Shown here piece after piece: positions 24,035-35,643 of a DNA stretch of 64,000 bases. A program made the translations under genes and the position numbers. Origin of the DNA: Malachius bipustulatus (taxonomy: Eukaryota; Arthropoda; Insecta; Coleoptera; Melyridae); NCBI GenBank assembly GCA_910589415.1, contig OU342633.1, positions 42,042,210-42,106,209 on the forward strand, written 5' to 3'. The first letter of the stretch is position 1, and every line of letters starts with the position of its first letter. The notes beneath the pieces were generated by a model. That model was not told the origin of the DNA. It made no database searches and was given only the letters and a program-made list of their open reading frames with translations.

Positions 24035-24639
24035 TAATTATAAAATAATAATTTCTTTCACAACTGGCATTACATTAATTTGGTGAATATCAAACGATTT
24101 TTGTCAAAATTCCCCGCAAAACTCTTTTGTGTTATATTTTTGTAATTTTGAAGTTTAGCTAAACGCTAATTTCTCTGCAATTAAAATTCACACCATGGAT
24201 CTAGGAGAATTTTATCTTTTGAAAAATTTTGCTGATTTTCGTGAAGTGGTGCGTTATCTATTTTTCAATAAAAAATAAAAAATACATTGAAGTTGAATGT
24301 TGAAATTCAAAAGGATATTAAAAAAAAAATTGGGCTATGTGTGAAAACTTATTACGTGGACATAATAAAATATATACCTTACGAATTATTTATACTCCAA
24401 AACAGTTATTTATATTATTACTGAATATTATCAGTTTTTGATTATCAATAATTTAATTATAGCGGTAGGTGCTATAACTGAATATTTTCTACTTATGTAC
24501 CTACCCCTACTTTTCTAAAAGTTTTACTTAAATGCAATTTTAGGTACTTATATATTTTATAAAATAGCAGAAGCACCCTTGTAGATAATTTATGTTTGAT
24601 GACCACTGGTACTACTGCAGGCGGAGCCTCAACACCGAT

Positions 24640-25192
24640 GACATTTATGGCTTTTGCACAAGTTTCGGTGAAATAGACTTTTATCAGCAATTTTTGCGAT
24701 ATTTGTTTTGACAGCTTGAACGAATAACTAGAGTTATTATTGAAGAGTTGTCTGCTGGTGATCGGTGCTAATGATTGCCGGAGCTTGTTTGGCGTTTACT
24801 GGACGAGTGGACGATACTATCGGGCCTTATTGATATATGTAGTTTATATATTTTTTTTTTTTTTTTTTGATTGCCTGGGTATCTTATTCCATTTGTCAGT
24901 AATTTTGTATCTTGTTATGAAGTGAGTAACTAAAGTTTATGGTTTATGTTAAGTTTACTATTATACATGATGGGAGTGATAATCGAAGTGATTAATTTAT
25001 AACTTATTAGTTTATAATTACAAATTTAAAATGTTCTATTTAATTGCATCACGTTCTGTATATTTTTGAGTTTGTTATTTTGTTTATATATTATAACTTA
25101 TTTTGATGTGCTTCCTGTAATTGGGCGTTTGCCTGTTGGAAAGTAATAAATTATTATTATTATTATTATTATTATTGTTATAATCATTTATT
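24640..25192 (+). pseudogene. LINE 3'-end relic with (TTA)n tail
   Basis: AT-rich 3'-UTR-like sequence ends with CTGTAATTGGGCGTTTGCCTG and TTGGAAAGTAATAAA followed by (TTA) repeats at about 25150-25175. That is the usual tail design of Jockey-type LINEs. It is preceded by a patch at 24760-24830 that may be the last of ORF2. Confidence 0.5.
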
Positions 25193-25197
25193 ATAAC

Positions 25198-25463
25198 GTC
25201 CAATATCAGCGTCGGTGTCCACGGTAAAAAGACAACCAACCAGATAAAGCTGATAAGAGTATTCTGTGTGCCGCGCGCAATAATAATGTACTGCTTGATT
25301 TTTATATGAAGGCGAAGGCTGGGCGTGAACTACGCATCTTGCGAGCTTTGCTCACCGCCACTAATAATTTACACGTTCGATGAACGGCGGAGATACTCTT
25401 ATCAGCCTTATCTGGTTGGTTGTTTTTTTACGCGGACACCGACTAACATTGTTGATATTGGAC
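25198..25463. mobile_element. MITE/foldback element, 266 bp
   Basis: Ends GTCCAATATCAGCGTCGGTG and TAACATTGTTGATATTGGAC; arms of about 65 bp also share ACAACCAACCAGATAA and GCTGATAAGAGTAT. The internal region is GC-richer (CGCGCGCAATAAT, GGCGAAGGCTGGGCGTG). A single diverged arm is at 10170-10235. Confidence 0.75.
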
Positions 25464-25599
25464 AACAAATATTTATGGAGTCGGAGACGGTACCCACCCT
25501 TTTTGCGCAGTAAGAATTTACTCGCCTTCCTATATAGTAACAGGACTATAGGTACTTTCTACTCTGATGAGGAGTAACAGTTAAAGCTTGCAAGATATT

Positions 25600-26996
25600 C
25601 AGTTCACGCCTATATTTTCGCTTTCCTATAATAATTGGACCATATAGTCATGAAAATATGAATTTATTTGTTATTTTTAAAATCCAAAACCATAATGAAT
25701 ATTTTTTATGAAATTCCCAAATCTCAGAAAATAAAAAACTGATTAGAATAAATTAAGATTTCCTTCCAAAAATCAAGAAAACAATCAAGATCCGTATAAA
25801 AAAAATTGATTATGACAGCGGAAATTCGAAACGTGTAACCCTCAATCTTATTACATTATTTTGATAGCCAATAAAAAGTGGCCGTGAGAATGTGCTTACA
25901 TTTTTTTGATATATTTTCAAATAAAGCTAGGTATAACTTATTTGAAACGAAAGCTATAGGAATTTTAAAGGAAATTTGAAAAATTTCGGTCTTTTTTCAA
26001 CTTTTTTCAAAAATTATCGGATAACTAAATTTATTTCTTGATTATTATTGAGCTTTAAATTTATCAACTTTGCCCCAATTTAAATTTAACCGAGTCCATA
26101 GGTAGGTATCGCTCTTCTATTTTCTAGATCCCGCAATGATGTGTACTTAGCTCTAATTTGACCCACCCTGTATTTGCTCGCAGAAATGTAGGTAGGTAGA
26201 GGTAATGAAGATTTCATAAATGGTGCTTATTTTTCGAAAAAAGAGGCGAGGCTTGAATTTTTTATGAAAACCTATAGCTTTAAAGTATGTCAAGGACTCA
26301 AGGAGTATATTTATGTTATATTCTGTATTATTTATTATTTATTAATAGAACGATTTATCTCACAGTAATAATTATTACTTTCAAACCGACATGTGTCGCC
26401 CTCTACTATTAAACTACCTAAATTAATTCTTGATCACTTAAGTTTCTGATATAAATTACAGTTTTCTTTATATGCATTCTAATAATTCATCCTGTTGTTT
26501 ACCTTACAGTTTATTCAATACAGTTAGTAGACGCTCATTTCTTTTCCCTGTCATTTGCTCATTTGTCCCACTTATACAGTGTGGCGCCGGCGCCATTTAT
26601 TCATCTCCGCAGGGAACCAGGGAGTCTAGGGCAGGGTGTCATTTCAAACAAACACCTATGCTCCTCCCCCTCCCAACACCCGCCTGCTTGCAGCCATGTT
26701 CGGTTGCTTTTTGCTTTATAGAAATAGAGATAGGACAAGGCATAAAAAAAATTTTCTGTAACTGAAAAAGTTTTCCTTTCCAAAAAAAAGGAAAATTTTT
26801 ACTCCTTTGCAGGTATAAAAATGCACTTTATATCTATGAAACTGTTTGCCTGGAAAAAAAGTAAGTATATGTAAGCAGGCAAAAAGGTGAGTATAGGTAT
26901 CTTAGACAATATGTACTTATTTTATTTATATTGTCTAAGGTAGGTACCTATACCTTACCATATATACTTACCTAGTTGGGTACTTTTTTCCAGTGT
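25600..26996. other. Intergenic with repeat relics
   Basis: 25600-25805 is the inverted partner of 20872-21135. The segment 26570-26720 is unusually GC-rich and includes the perfect palindrome GGCGCCGGCGCC at 26582; no gene could be assigned. An inverted pair near 26895-26965 (AGGTATCTTAGACAATATG.. / ..ATATTGTCTAAGGTAGGTA) forms a small hairpin. Confidence 0.45.
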
Positions 26997-27132
26997 TAGT
27001 GTATTTTTTAACAAAAAAATACACTATTGAGGACGACATCACTTTTAGAAAATCACCCAAACTCATCAAATGTCCACCGATCATGACCCCCAGATCACGA
27101 AAAAGTGGTTTTCCAAAATTCACCTGCCCACG

Positions 27133-27168
<36 letters not shown>

Positions 27169-27760
27169 TTATTTATTTCTCCAAAATCACGATTTTTCGA
27201 TTTTAAAAACGCTCCTGTAGCTTTATCTTTCAAGATTAGTGAACGAAATTTTGGATTCTTGTAAAGCTTGGGAATGACTTTAGATTTTCGTTGAAAAAAA
27301 ATCCAAAAGTCACGTTACTTCTACAGGGTGTCCTTTCAAAGTTCCCCAAATGCGGTCCTTGAGGCACGGTTTCTGGCCGCAGTTTTCAATCTAGGGGGCT
27401 GAAACTTTTGTGAGAGTAAGATGTCCACAAGGAGTGGTCTGGTATTGCACTTGAGCCAAATCGGCCGAGCCGTTTCAAAATGGCGGCCATTTGAATTTTT
27501 TGAACATTAACGGAAAATTGACAATTTTTTGAACCATTGTATGAGCAAGATGGCAAAAAAACTTTGAAATCAAATTAACAGGATTTGAAGAAAATTATTG
27601 GAAATTTGAGTTAATGCAATAAAATTAGCATATTTTCCATTAATAAGCCAGTGTCGTGGGTAGGAAAAAGGGTGAAAATGTGTCAATTCTATAACCGTTT
27701 ATGAGTCCATTTTTGAAGAAGTTGAACCGAAATTTTCCATTTTTTTTTGCTTTAACATAT
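26997..27760 (+). repeat. Dispersed repeat family A, best-preserved single copy
   Basis: Close match to 1478-2130, starting with the same AT hairpin and GAGGACGACATCAC, and including TCACCTGCCCACGATATATA (here followed by an expanded (TA)n run at 27132-27170), GGTCCTTGAGGCACGGTTTC and AAATGGCGGCCATTTG. Non-coding. Confidence 0.8.
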
Positions 27761-28107
27761 AATTTGATGTCTTAGCTTCAATTCGCCTCGATTAATGTAG
27801 CACTTTAAACGAAAGATAAAAAAGTTTTTCGCTTGTGCAAAATTAGCTTACACTTATATAAAATTATTAAATCGATGAAATGGTTCGCAATTTCTTTTTT
27901 ATTTTTTTTCACATTCAATTATGAATGGTTCTGAAAATTAGAAGAGCAATCGCAACGACAATTAAATCACCTACATGCAGGTGAAAAAAGTATTCAAATT
28001 GGTTTTTTAATAACTAAGATATGACCAGTTTAAAAAATAAAATGAGTAGATGTAGGTACCTGACGTACTACATATATCTACCCCATCATCACTACAAATT
28101 CGAAACG

Positions 28108-28175
28108 CACCGTGTGGCTCAGTTTGTTACATCCTTGACTTGCTAACTGTTGGAGCGGGTTCGCATCCACGAGAG
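28108..28175 (+). repeat. tRNA-like SINE head or tRNA pseudogene
   Basis: A box A-like TGGCTCAGTTTG (28115-28126) and box B-like GGTTCGCATCC (28158-28168) are spaced as in a pol III tRNA promoter. The anticodon arm does not pair well and no clean acceptor stem was found, so it is not a functional tRNA. It is followed by a T-rich run at 28183-28194. Part of the adjoining sequence (28283-28335) is repeated at 3393. Confidence 0.5.
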
Positions 28176-28409
28176 GATCATTCTTTTTTTTTTGTAGGTA
28201 GGTGGAGTTTTCCCAAAAAAAAATCGGATTATTTTTCATTAAATTCATTATAAAAAAAAATAGGAAGAAAATATTTATTATTGAATCGCATAAAAATACA
28301 CTATTTCTGCGATTGATGCGCAAGAAGGTTTTTTCTGGTTTCTGTTTCCTATTATTTTTTGTATTAGGACCTACTAGTTGAATGAGGGAGACTCGCTCAT
28401 CACTCAACG

Positions 28410-30912
28410 ACCAACGTTATTACTAAACTGTTCCCCCATTAAGTATCCCATGCCTCAGGAATTTTCTCATTTTTTTTCCAACCGGGGAATTTCTAATAAA
28501 TCATGAATAAGTCGACAATTAATTATTTTGGTCATTATTTACATCCTCGTGTCCTACAGTTTCACTATTATACATATAGGGGTGGAGAACGTACCTACCT
28601 ACAGTAACACCAGGAGGAAAGGTATTCATTTGCTTTGCAAATGAAAGGGAAGGCAACAATACGGCATGAAAAATCGATTTTGAGAGTGGAATATGTAAGT
28701 ACGGTCCTGGAAGAAGCGCCAATTAAATACCTCGAGTATCGGATGTAACCACTTAACGACAATGCCAAGCGCTTCGAAGCGTGCAGAGACGTACTGGCAC
28801 TATATCCGCTTTCTCATATCGTGACCAAACCATACAGGGATTGATGTTACGATTTTTGGAATATAAATGCAAAATAAATGCAAAATTCAAAATAATAATC
28901 GTGCTACTGTTAATCTCGAAGATATTCCTTGCCCTGAAAGTGAATAAAAAAATAGAAATGCGACCGTTAGTGTCAAAGAGGCCTTAGTTGTGACCTTAAT
29001 ATTAGTTTGCAATGGCTGTTTTTAGCTTCTTTCCCACCCAGCACCCCTATTTCGCTCCTCGGTCCCGAAAAAATCATTCATTCAAAAAATTTCAAAAAAA
29101 AAATCATTCATCATTCAATCAAATTCATTGCCAGTTTTGTACCTAACTGGTCTTACTATCTACTACCTTACCTACTTAACCCACAGCCCACCCCCACAGA
29201 ACAACCAATTCTGTGTTTTGTGTCAGTCTGTACTTATGTACCTACATAACATTTCAGTGCATAGTGCTTACTGCTTAGTGGTTATGATGCTTATGAATTA
29301 TGACTACTTATAAATGCTTCACCAGAAGAACCAACAAGAACAATAATTTCTGTGCAATCTGTGCTATGACCCTAAGAGCTTCTCCCTATGGTCCTAGTCC
29401 CTATCCCTAACCCACACCCCTCATCAGCTCAGTCAGCTGAGTCCCCTCCCCTCGGATTCTCTTATGGGTTGGGGGAAGGGGTTCAATATCAATATAAGCA
29501 TCAAAGGGGCGGGGGGTCATTATAGTGATTTAACGGAAACGGGATTAGGTAGGAATAGGTATAAAATATAAATATAATAATATTCTACAATCTACAACCT
29601 ATAGTCCAATAAAGTCTAAAAAGTCATACGTATCGATTAAGAATACACATCCTTTTGATAGTTCGATTTATTTTGTTTCATGTACGTGTTTTTATAGTAA
29701 CCGTCCAGTTTGTCTAAATACTCCATCCCGCATAAATAAGTATACGTCAACATTGGTTTTGAATGAGAATTAAATGCACAACACAGAGGATAGAATGTCA
29801 TTACGTGAATAAATTTTATGTAGTTGTCAGTGGCTCTCAAACTGACGTAAGCGGTTCAATTCATTTTTTGAATGATTCCTTCAATAATTTACGCTCGTTC
29901 GCAACTTGACAATTAACTGTTTGACATTTTCTGGTGAAATTAAAAATATTAATTCGGACGGTTAGTGAGACGTCACATCACATCTGACTTTTTAAAGTTA
30001 ATCCTACTATATACAACTACTAACCTACCCACCTACCACCTACCTCTACCTACCTACCAGAACTCCTGTATTGATTTACGAATTTGGAATTGCGAAGGAA
30101 CACAAGAGACACGGGACTAAACTAAGTATCTATTTTAGGTACCCATAGTTAAATAACTAACAGTAAAACAGTAGCATATGTAAATAGGTAGGTAGGTACC
30201 TACTGAAGTTTATGTAAGTAATGTTAGGAAATTAGGGACTTTTATTTAGGTAAGGTAAGGTAATTTAGTATTTAGTAGGTAAATATTGAATTAAATATGG
30301 CAAGTCTGCAAGATGCGAATATGATAATATTTTTATAACGAGTTTGTTTAAGTTTTGAGTTAACCATTAACCATAGAATTATGTCAATTATTATGTTTAT
30401 GAGTTATGGTGATGACGACGCAAAAGATGTTTATTTTTATTGTTTTGTTTGAGTTGTTTACAACGTCGTTATTACTGGGGCAGGAGGAGGAGCGATCGAC
30501 CGAGCAGGGATAACGAATTTCAGACATCGTTGCCAGATGTCTCTCATAATATTTTATGTGGTACCATTGTAATCGTTATATCTGTGTCGTTTTGTGACAT
30601 ACATATTTTGGCATTAGAAATAAAATATTTTAGCGTATTTGGTTTGAGTATTGCTGCGGTTCGAAAATGTTTGTTGTATATCGTTACGAAATATTGAATT
30701 GTTTTCACTACTTAAAGCTTAAATCCAATGACACATCGTCCTTAGAGTTTTTTTCAAGAGATTGCGCTAATTGTTCATGATGGTTACCTATTTGTCCATA
30801 ACGTTAAAATGCAAGAGCAACAAAGGTTTTTCTTACTTTTTATCTTTTATATCTGCCTGCATGCTACTTACACGAGACTCGCTGTATACAATGAAATACA
30901 ATAAAATGCAAG
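28410..30912. other. Intergenic, no gene supported
   Basis: Includes TACC/GGTA microsatellite patches (about 30015-30060 and 30180-30260) and a near-perfect CRE (AGACGTCA at 29968-29975). The 85-codon frame at 30440 has no recognisable features. Confidence 0.45.
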
Positions 30913-30941
30913 ACCTAACCCGGTATGTTATTGCGCAAGTA

Positions 30942-30949
30942 TGACGTCA
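30942..30949. promoter_or_regulatory. Perfect CRE palindrome TGACGTCA (left arm)
   Basis: The CREB/ATF consensus palindrome TGACGTCA. It lies in the left arm of the inverted-repeat element, so it may be transposon-borne rather than selected. Confidence 0.5.
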
Positions 30950-31153
30950 CACTCGAGGAGGCTGTTCGTTTACTGAATATAATTTCGGGTTCAAGTTTTA
31001 TCAAATTTAAAATTATGAGATTCGATTTTTTAATTGAAACTGATTGTGAGAGGAAAAATTTTTATGAAAAATGTGTTCTATAATTATTATAATATGAAAG
31101 CTGTGTGTCAATAAAGAATTACCGGGTAAAATGTCGGAACGACTCTTCGAATG

Positions 31154-31161
31154 TGACGTCA
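31154..31161. promoter_or_regulatory. Perfect CRE palindrome TGACGTCA (right arm)
   Basis: Second TGACGTCA, in the right arm of the same element; the local sequence is the palindromic ATGTGACGTCACAT. Confidence 0.5.
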
Positions 31162-31280
31162 CATGCGTGACGCCGACGCCGAGAATTGACGCCAATAGTA
31201 ACATACCGGGTTAGGTGTATCGTGATTCGGAATATAACTACATTCGACACTGCAGTTTATAACGTATAGCATAGAACGCC

Positions 31281-31288
31281 TGACGTCA
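31281..31288. promoter_or_regulatory. Perfect CRE palindrome TGACGTCA outside the element
   Basis: Third TGACGTCA, 65 bp beyond the element's right end and 950 bp upstream of the PNRC-like start codon. Confidence 0.45.
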
Positions 31289-32237
31289 CAGGCTGCGCAT
31301 TTACATCAAACAGTATTTACTGACATACCTTATTTATTATTCGTATCATGAAGGTTTTACCTCGTTCTATGACTACGATTACAAACAAAATGTAAAATTC
31401 TCAGGAGGATGTAACGCAACGTAACTAACGATTCTCGACACTATAATAATATTAGTGTTAGTGACGCAAAATAATAGAACCTGGTTAAATATTTTAAGAT
31501 AAACTAAAAATGAGATAAATTAAGAAGAAAAAGAAGAAGAGAAATAATAACCTTAATTTTATTATAAATTATTTTCATCAACCGTGTTCTTATTTTAACG
31601 ACTTTATTGAAGCAGTGTATTAAATTTGACAACGTTGCGACGGCATTGCGTAAAGTGGGAGGATCGGTGGTGGGGCTGATACGGCGAGAAGAAGAGAAAT
31701 CTAGAGAGAAGGGAAGAGAGAAATCTAAACTAAAATCATTCAATCTAAACCAAGGTCATAATGCAAGAGGTGTAAAAAGTTGTTTTTAAGTTAAAAAGTG
31801 AATAAAACAGAATTTTGCCATAAATATTTTGATTAATTGACTTCATTATTTGTGCTTCGATCAAGTGTTCGAAAGAATAGACGCTAAAATAATCGAGCCG
31901 AGAGTGGAACAGCCACATATGGTGAAGTTGATCGCGGAATCCGAATTCCTTTGTTTGGCAATCGAACGTACGTCGCGTTGTTGAGGCGTCCATTTTGTGA
32001 TATCAAAATCAACGTTCTCGTTCAAATTATTCCGGACTCGTTCCGTTCTGTTGCCTAGTCGGAAATCTTTATAGCAAAATTCTCCCCCCGCACCTTGAGC
32101 TGTGATAAACAAGATACAAGTCGCCCTTTCGAGTCGCATAATTTCATCATCTCGTCCGATAAGACCAAGAAGACGGGACACCTTTCGTCCCCCTTAATGT
32201 CTGCTATCTGCAGAGACAGCGAACTGGACTATCCGAG

Positions 32238-32651
32238 ATGGCGAAGCGAAATTCAGATGACGTTAAAGCCGTTATTAAGCGGCCAGGCAAGGACGCCCGA
32301 GCATCCCCGGCCTCACCGTCACCAGCACCAAAGGCACGAACCAAGAACGCCTGTTCACCCACACCGACAAAGGCGGATCCTGTAACCGCGACCAAGAGGT
32401 CAAGCCCCAGAAGATCGGGCTCACCGCAGATGCAGGCTCCAGTCTCTCCGAGCACTTCTCCGGGTCTATCCAGCGGCCTCTATGCCGGCTGTAAGTGGTC
32501 TGAGCCCCCGTCACCGTCAGCTCTGCCACCGCCGCCGCAACACTGGACCCAGGCGGGTCACAAGACCATCATGCTATCCTGCATGAACCCCGCATCGATA
32601 CAGCAAGACTTTGCACACCAGTTGAAGGTGCTGCTTAAAGTACATGCCTGA
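32238..32651 (+). CDS. PNRC: PNRC-like protein (proline-rich nuclear receptor coactivator family)
   Basis: Intronless 137-aa ORF. Residues 1-80 are low-complexity, basic and rich in Ser/Pro/Ala. Residues 81-103 hold the family signature (YAGCKWSEPPSPSALPPPP then QHW), and the C-terminus carries LKVLL (129-133), an LxxLL motif, before KVHA and the stop. In vertebrates PNRC1/2 use the SEPPSPS segment as an SH3-type ligand and the C-terminal region to bind nuclear receptors and the decapping factor DCP1, linking transcription and mRNA decay; that function here is by family inference. The start was chosen because an in-frame TAA lies about 70 nt upstream and this is the first ATG after it. The length equals vertebrate PNRC2 (about 139 aa). 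CRE sites cluster 0.95-1.3 kb upstream. Confidence 0.8.
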   Translation: MAKRNSDDVKAVIKRPGKDARASPASPSPAPKARTKNACSPTPTKADPVTATKRSSPRRSGSPQMQAPVSPSTSPGLSSGLYAGCKWSEPPSPSALPPPPQHWTQAGHKTIMLSCMNPASIQQDFAHQLKVLLKVHA

Positions 32652-34718
32652 CCTGTTAGTGCTAGAGCCGGTGCCGATGCTAGTAATGATGATGGTAATG
32701 CCGGAACCGGAGACCCCCTCTTTGCGTCATGTGAAAACGGACATTTGATATCTCTATACTACACGGTATTTCTGAGTGAAGGACTCTATACTAATTCTAT
32801 AAGTCTGGTTGGTAGCGAGTGAACACGACAATACAGATATGATATTTTTTACCTAATAATGTATCCCAGTCAGTGAATTGATAGTGGAAGTATGTTGTAT
32901 TGTAAGCAAGCAAGCAAGCTAAGCTAAGCTGAGCTGGTATTGGTTTGTGAAAGTTGTATTATTATTGTATTATTGAGGAGTACAACAAAAAACACGACAT
33001 CTATGATGTATTAGGTATGGTTGACAGTTGACGTGATTGTCGATTGTCGGATATGTCAGATTGTCTGGTCATTTGAAAAAATTAAATTCACTGATGGGTG
33101 TTGTGTTGATATTTTTTTGTTGATTTCTCAATATTATTACGAGATTGTCCTGTTCAGCCGCACTGTGATATAAACGCAATCGTCCGTTTGAAACGGGCGG
33201 TTGTTTTAATTATTATTAGTAGATGAACATTAAATTTTACTTAAGTCTATTTCTGAATGTGATTTTGTTCCTTTGTTGGAAGTTGTAAGAGTATAAGTTT
33301 AGTTCTTTTTTTTGTAATATAAAAAAAGCTCAAGCATGGGTAAGAAAATATCTAAAATTAATTTGTATAATGTAACAAAGTAACATTCGATGTTTATGTT
33401 CAAGCAGCAAACAGGCGAATACGAGGTTGTTCATTGATTGTTATTATATCTATGCTTGCTGATGGAACGTTTTTGGTTTCTTCAGCTGTACTGATTAATA
33501 ATAATAATTATGCATGGATGTAATAATGTTTTCGAGAACGACTTGCTTTAATGTTTTATGGTAGTACTGGTACTGGTACCGGTACCGGTACCAGTGCCTA
33601 GATGTATGATGGAAATCAAATTTGTGGAGTATATTTTAATTTGTTTTTTTAATAATTTAAAGTTTCTGTAGTAAAGCCAAATCAACTGGGTTAATTGGAT
33701 GATATTTTGTTACCCGATTATGAAGACGTACGTGAGTGTAACTCGTCAATTATGACGTTCGATGTTTCCTTTTCTCATGTAAAAGCAGTACAAATGTTTA
33801 ACAATTATCAATATCATCTAAGTAGTTTTAAAGTACTATCATTTCAACAACAAGTATATATTTACAATAATAATTTAAAGACCACATTGAGGTACAACTT
33901 CTCAAATAACTCGAATCTTTCGGTTATAAAAAATAAAATCCCTAAAATTCTTTCTTCTCATCATCAAATTTTGCTATTATTACTTTATGTAAGTAATAAT
34001 AATAATTAATATTATTATTGTAAAGTATTTACTTGTTGTCAGTTTTGAAGTTGACATCATATTAAGTGTTATGTGGCATAAATTGCAGATCGCCCAGTAA
34101 TAATATGTAATTACAAATTACAAGCAACGTGATGTGCAATATTCATCAAGTTCGCATACTGATTGATTATTATAACAAAAAACAAACTTTAGTCACAAAG
34201 TGAATGCTTTAATATCGGGGATTCTACTGAAGAGTTTTAAATTAATCGGGCTTTGTTGAATAAAACGTTTCTGGAGAGAGTTATTTTCGAATCGAAGTTT
34301 TTAAAATCAAATTGAGTATGGAAATTTAATTTTTTAGACTGTAGCGATCCCCGGTACCTAGTTTTAAGTTTCGTTTAGAAGTATATCTGATCTCAAATAA
34401 TAATGTGAATCATCAGAAATCATGTCATAGTCAGCAATATGTAAAGAGAGGTTATATATTATATATTATGTATTATATTCATCTCCATCCTAAAATCTGT
34501 GATACCTAATTCCCAATCCTAGATCCCAACAAAGTCAGAAATTTCCTTTACCTAGTCAAATCCGGAGTTGAAGTTTTCGTTTCCGTTACGCTCATCAAAA
34601 TTTCCTTGTTTTCCGGTGTCCTAAAATCGTGGTACCGCACCGACATTTCATATCCTGTTGAAATAATATTGTTGATCTTGATTTCCCCAACAAAATCCCT
34701 TCCCCGCTCCTTAATCCT
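32652..34718. other. Downstream of PNRC-like gene, probably long 3' UTR then intergenic
   Basis: No further coding region was recognised. A short GGTACC repeat (GGTACTGGTACCGGTACC) lies near 33570-33595. A-rich candidate polyadenylation sites are numerous, so the mRNA end cannot be placed. Confidence 0.4.
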
Positions 34719-35643
34719 TGATCCTTTTCCTTCCCGGGGTTCTTACCCCACCAAATTTTTAAGCAAATGGTTTCAGCAAACAAACAAACAAACAAACTTG
34801 GGTAGAGCTTTCAAAGCTCACAATTTTTTTCAGGTTCCTATAATATTCAGTCCCGATCATGAACATTCCTGAGATTTTTAGTTCCTAAAATATTCACAGT
34901 CCTGATCCTTTACCTTCCCGGGGTTTTTACCCCACCATAATATCTAAGCAAATGGTTTCAGCAAACAAACAAACTGGGGTATAGCTTCAGAAGCTCACTT
35001 TTTTTCAGGTTCCTTAAATATCCACTCCTGATTACGAACTTTCCTGAGAATTTTAGTTTCTTATCCCACCAAATGTTAAACCGTTTGGTTTTTCACGCCT
35101 GATCCTTTACCTTCCTGGTGTTTTTACCCCACCATATATCTAAGCAAATGGTTTTGGCAAACAAAATGGGGTAGAGCTTCAAAAGCTCACTTTTTTTCAG
35201 ATTTCTAAAATATCCACTCCTGATTACCTGATCATGAACTTTCCTGAGAATTTTAGTTTCTTACCCCTCCAAATATTAAACCATTTGGGGTTTTTCACAA
35301 TGTTTAGTTCCTAAATAATTCACAGTCCTGATCCTTTACCTTCCCGGGGTTTTTACCCCACCATATATCTAAGCAAATGGTTTCGGCAAACAAACAAACA
35401 AACTGTGGTAGAACTTCAAAAGTTCACATTTTTTTTCAGGTTCCAAAAATATCAACTCCTGATTACCTGATCACGAACCTTCCTGAGAATTTTAGTTTCT
35501 TACCCCACACCCCACCAAATATTAAAGTATTTGGTTTCTCATAATTTTTACTTCCTAAAATTTCACAGCCCCGATCCTCTACCTTCCCTGGGTTTTTACC
35601 TCACCAAAACAAACAAACTTGGCTAGAGCTTCAAAACTACACA
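34719..35643 (+). repeat. Tandem repeat array, five units of ~184-243 bp
   Basis: Units start at 34719, 34903, 35100, 35329 and 35572 (the last is truncated), each opening with TGATCCTTTACCTTCCCGGG or a variant. Every unit has a GGGGTTTTTACCCC mini-hairpin, an AAGCAAATGGTTT segment, a run of CAAA repeats, GGGTAGAGCTTCAAAAGCTC, and a polypyrimidine tract ending in CAG that resembles a 3' splice site. Units differ by substitutions and small indels. Nothing coding was found. Confidence 0.85.

Larger units (their letters stand above)
30913..31216. mobile_element. MITE-like inverted repeat carrying CRE sites
   Basis: ACCTAACCCGGTATGTTA at 30913 and TAACATACCGGGTTAGGT ending at 31216 are exact inverted repeats. 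The arms then diverge, but each contains a perfect TGACGTCA (30942-30949, 31154-31161). The internal region is AT-rich with no ORF. It lies about 1 kb upstream of the PNRC-like gene. Confidence 0.75.

Noticed and set aside
24493..24690. 65-codon minus-strand frame with KVYFTETCAKAIN
   Set aside because: Only the 40-bp segment shared with the LINE fragment is notable; the rest is AT-rich with no family match.
26993..27264. Tyr/Ile repeat protein
   Set aside because: It is the translation of a (TA)n microsatellite in repeat family A.
28108..28175. Functional tRNA gene
   Set aside because: Promoter boxes are present but the anticodon and acceptor arms do not pair.
30440..30697. 85-codon frame
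   Set aside because: No motif, no paralogue, no splice or promoter support.
32095..32385. 96-codon plus-strand frame and minus-strand frames at 31861-32529
   Set aside because: They are other-frame shadows of the PNRC-like gene and its leader; the PNRC motifs are in the 32238 frame only.
34719..35643. CRISPR-like array
   Set aside because: Repeats are 184-243 bp, contiguous, without spacers, in an animal genome; it is a tandem repeat.
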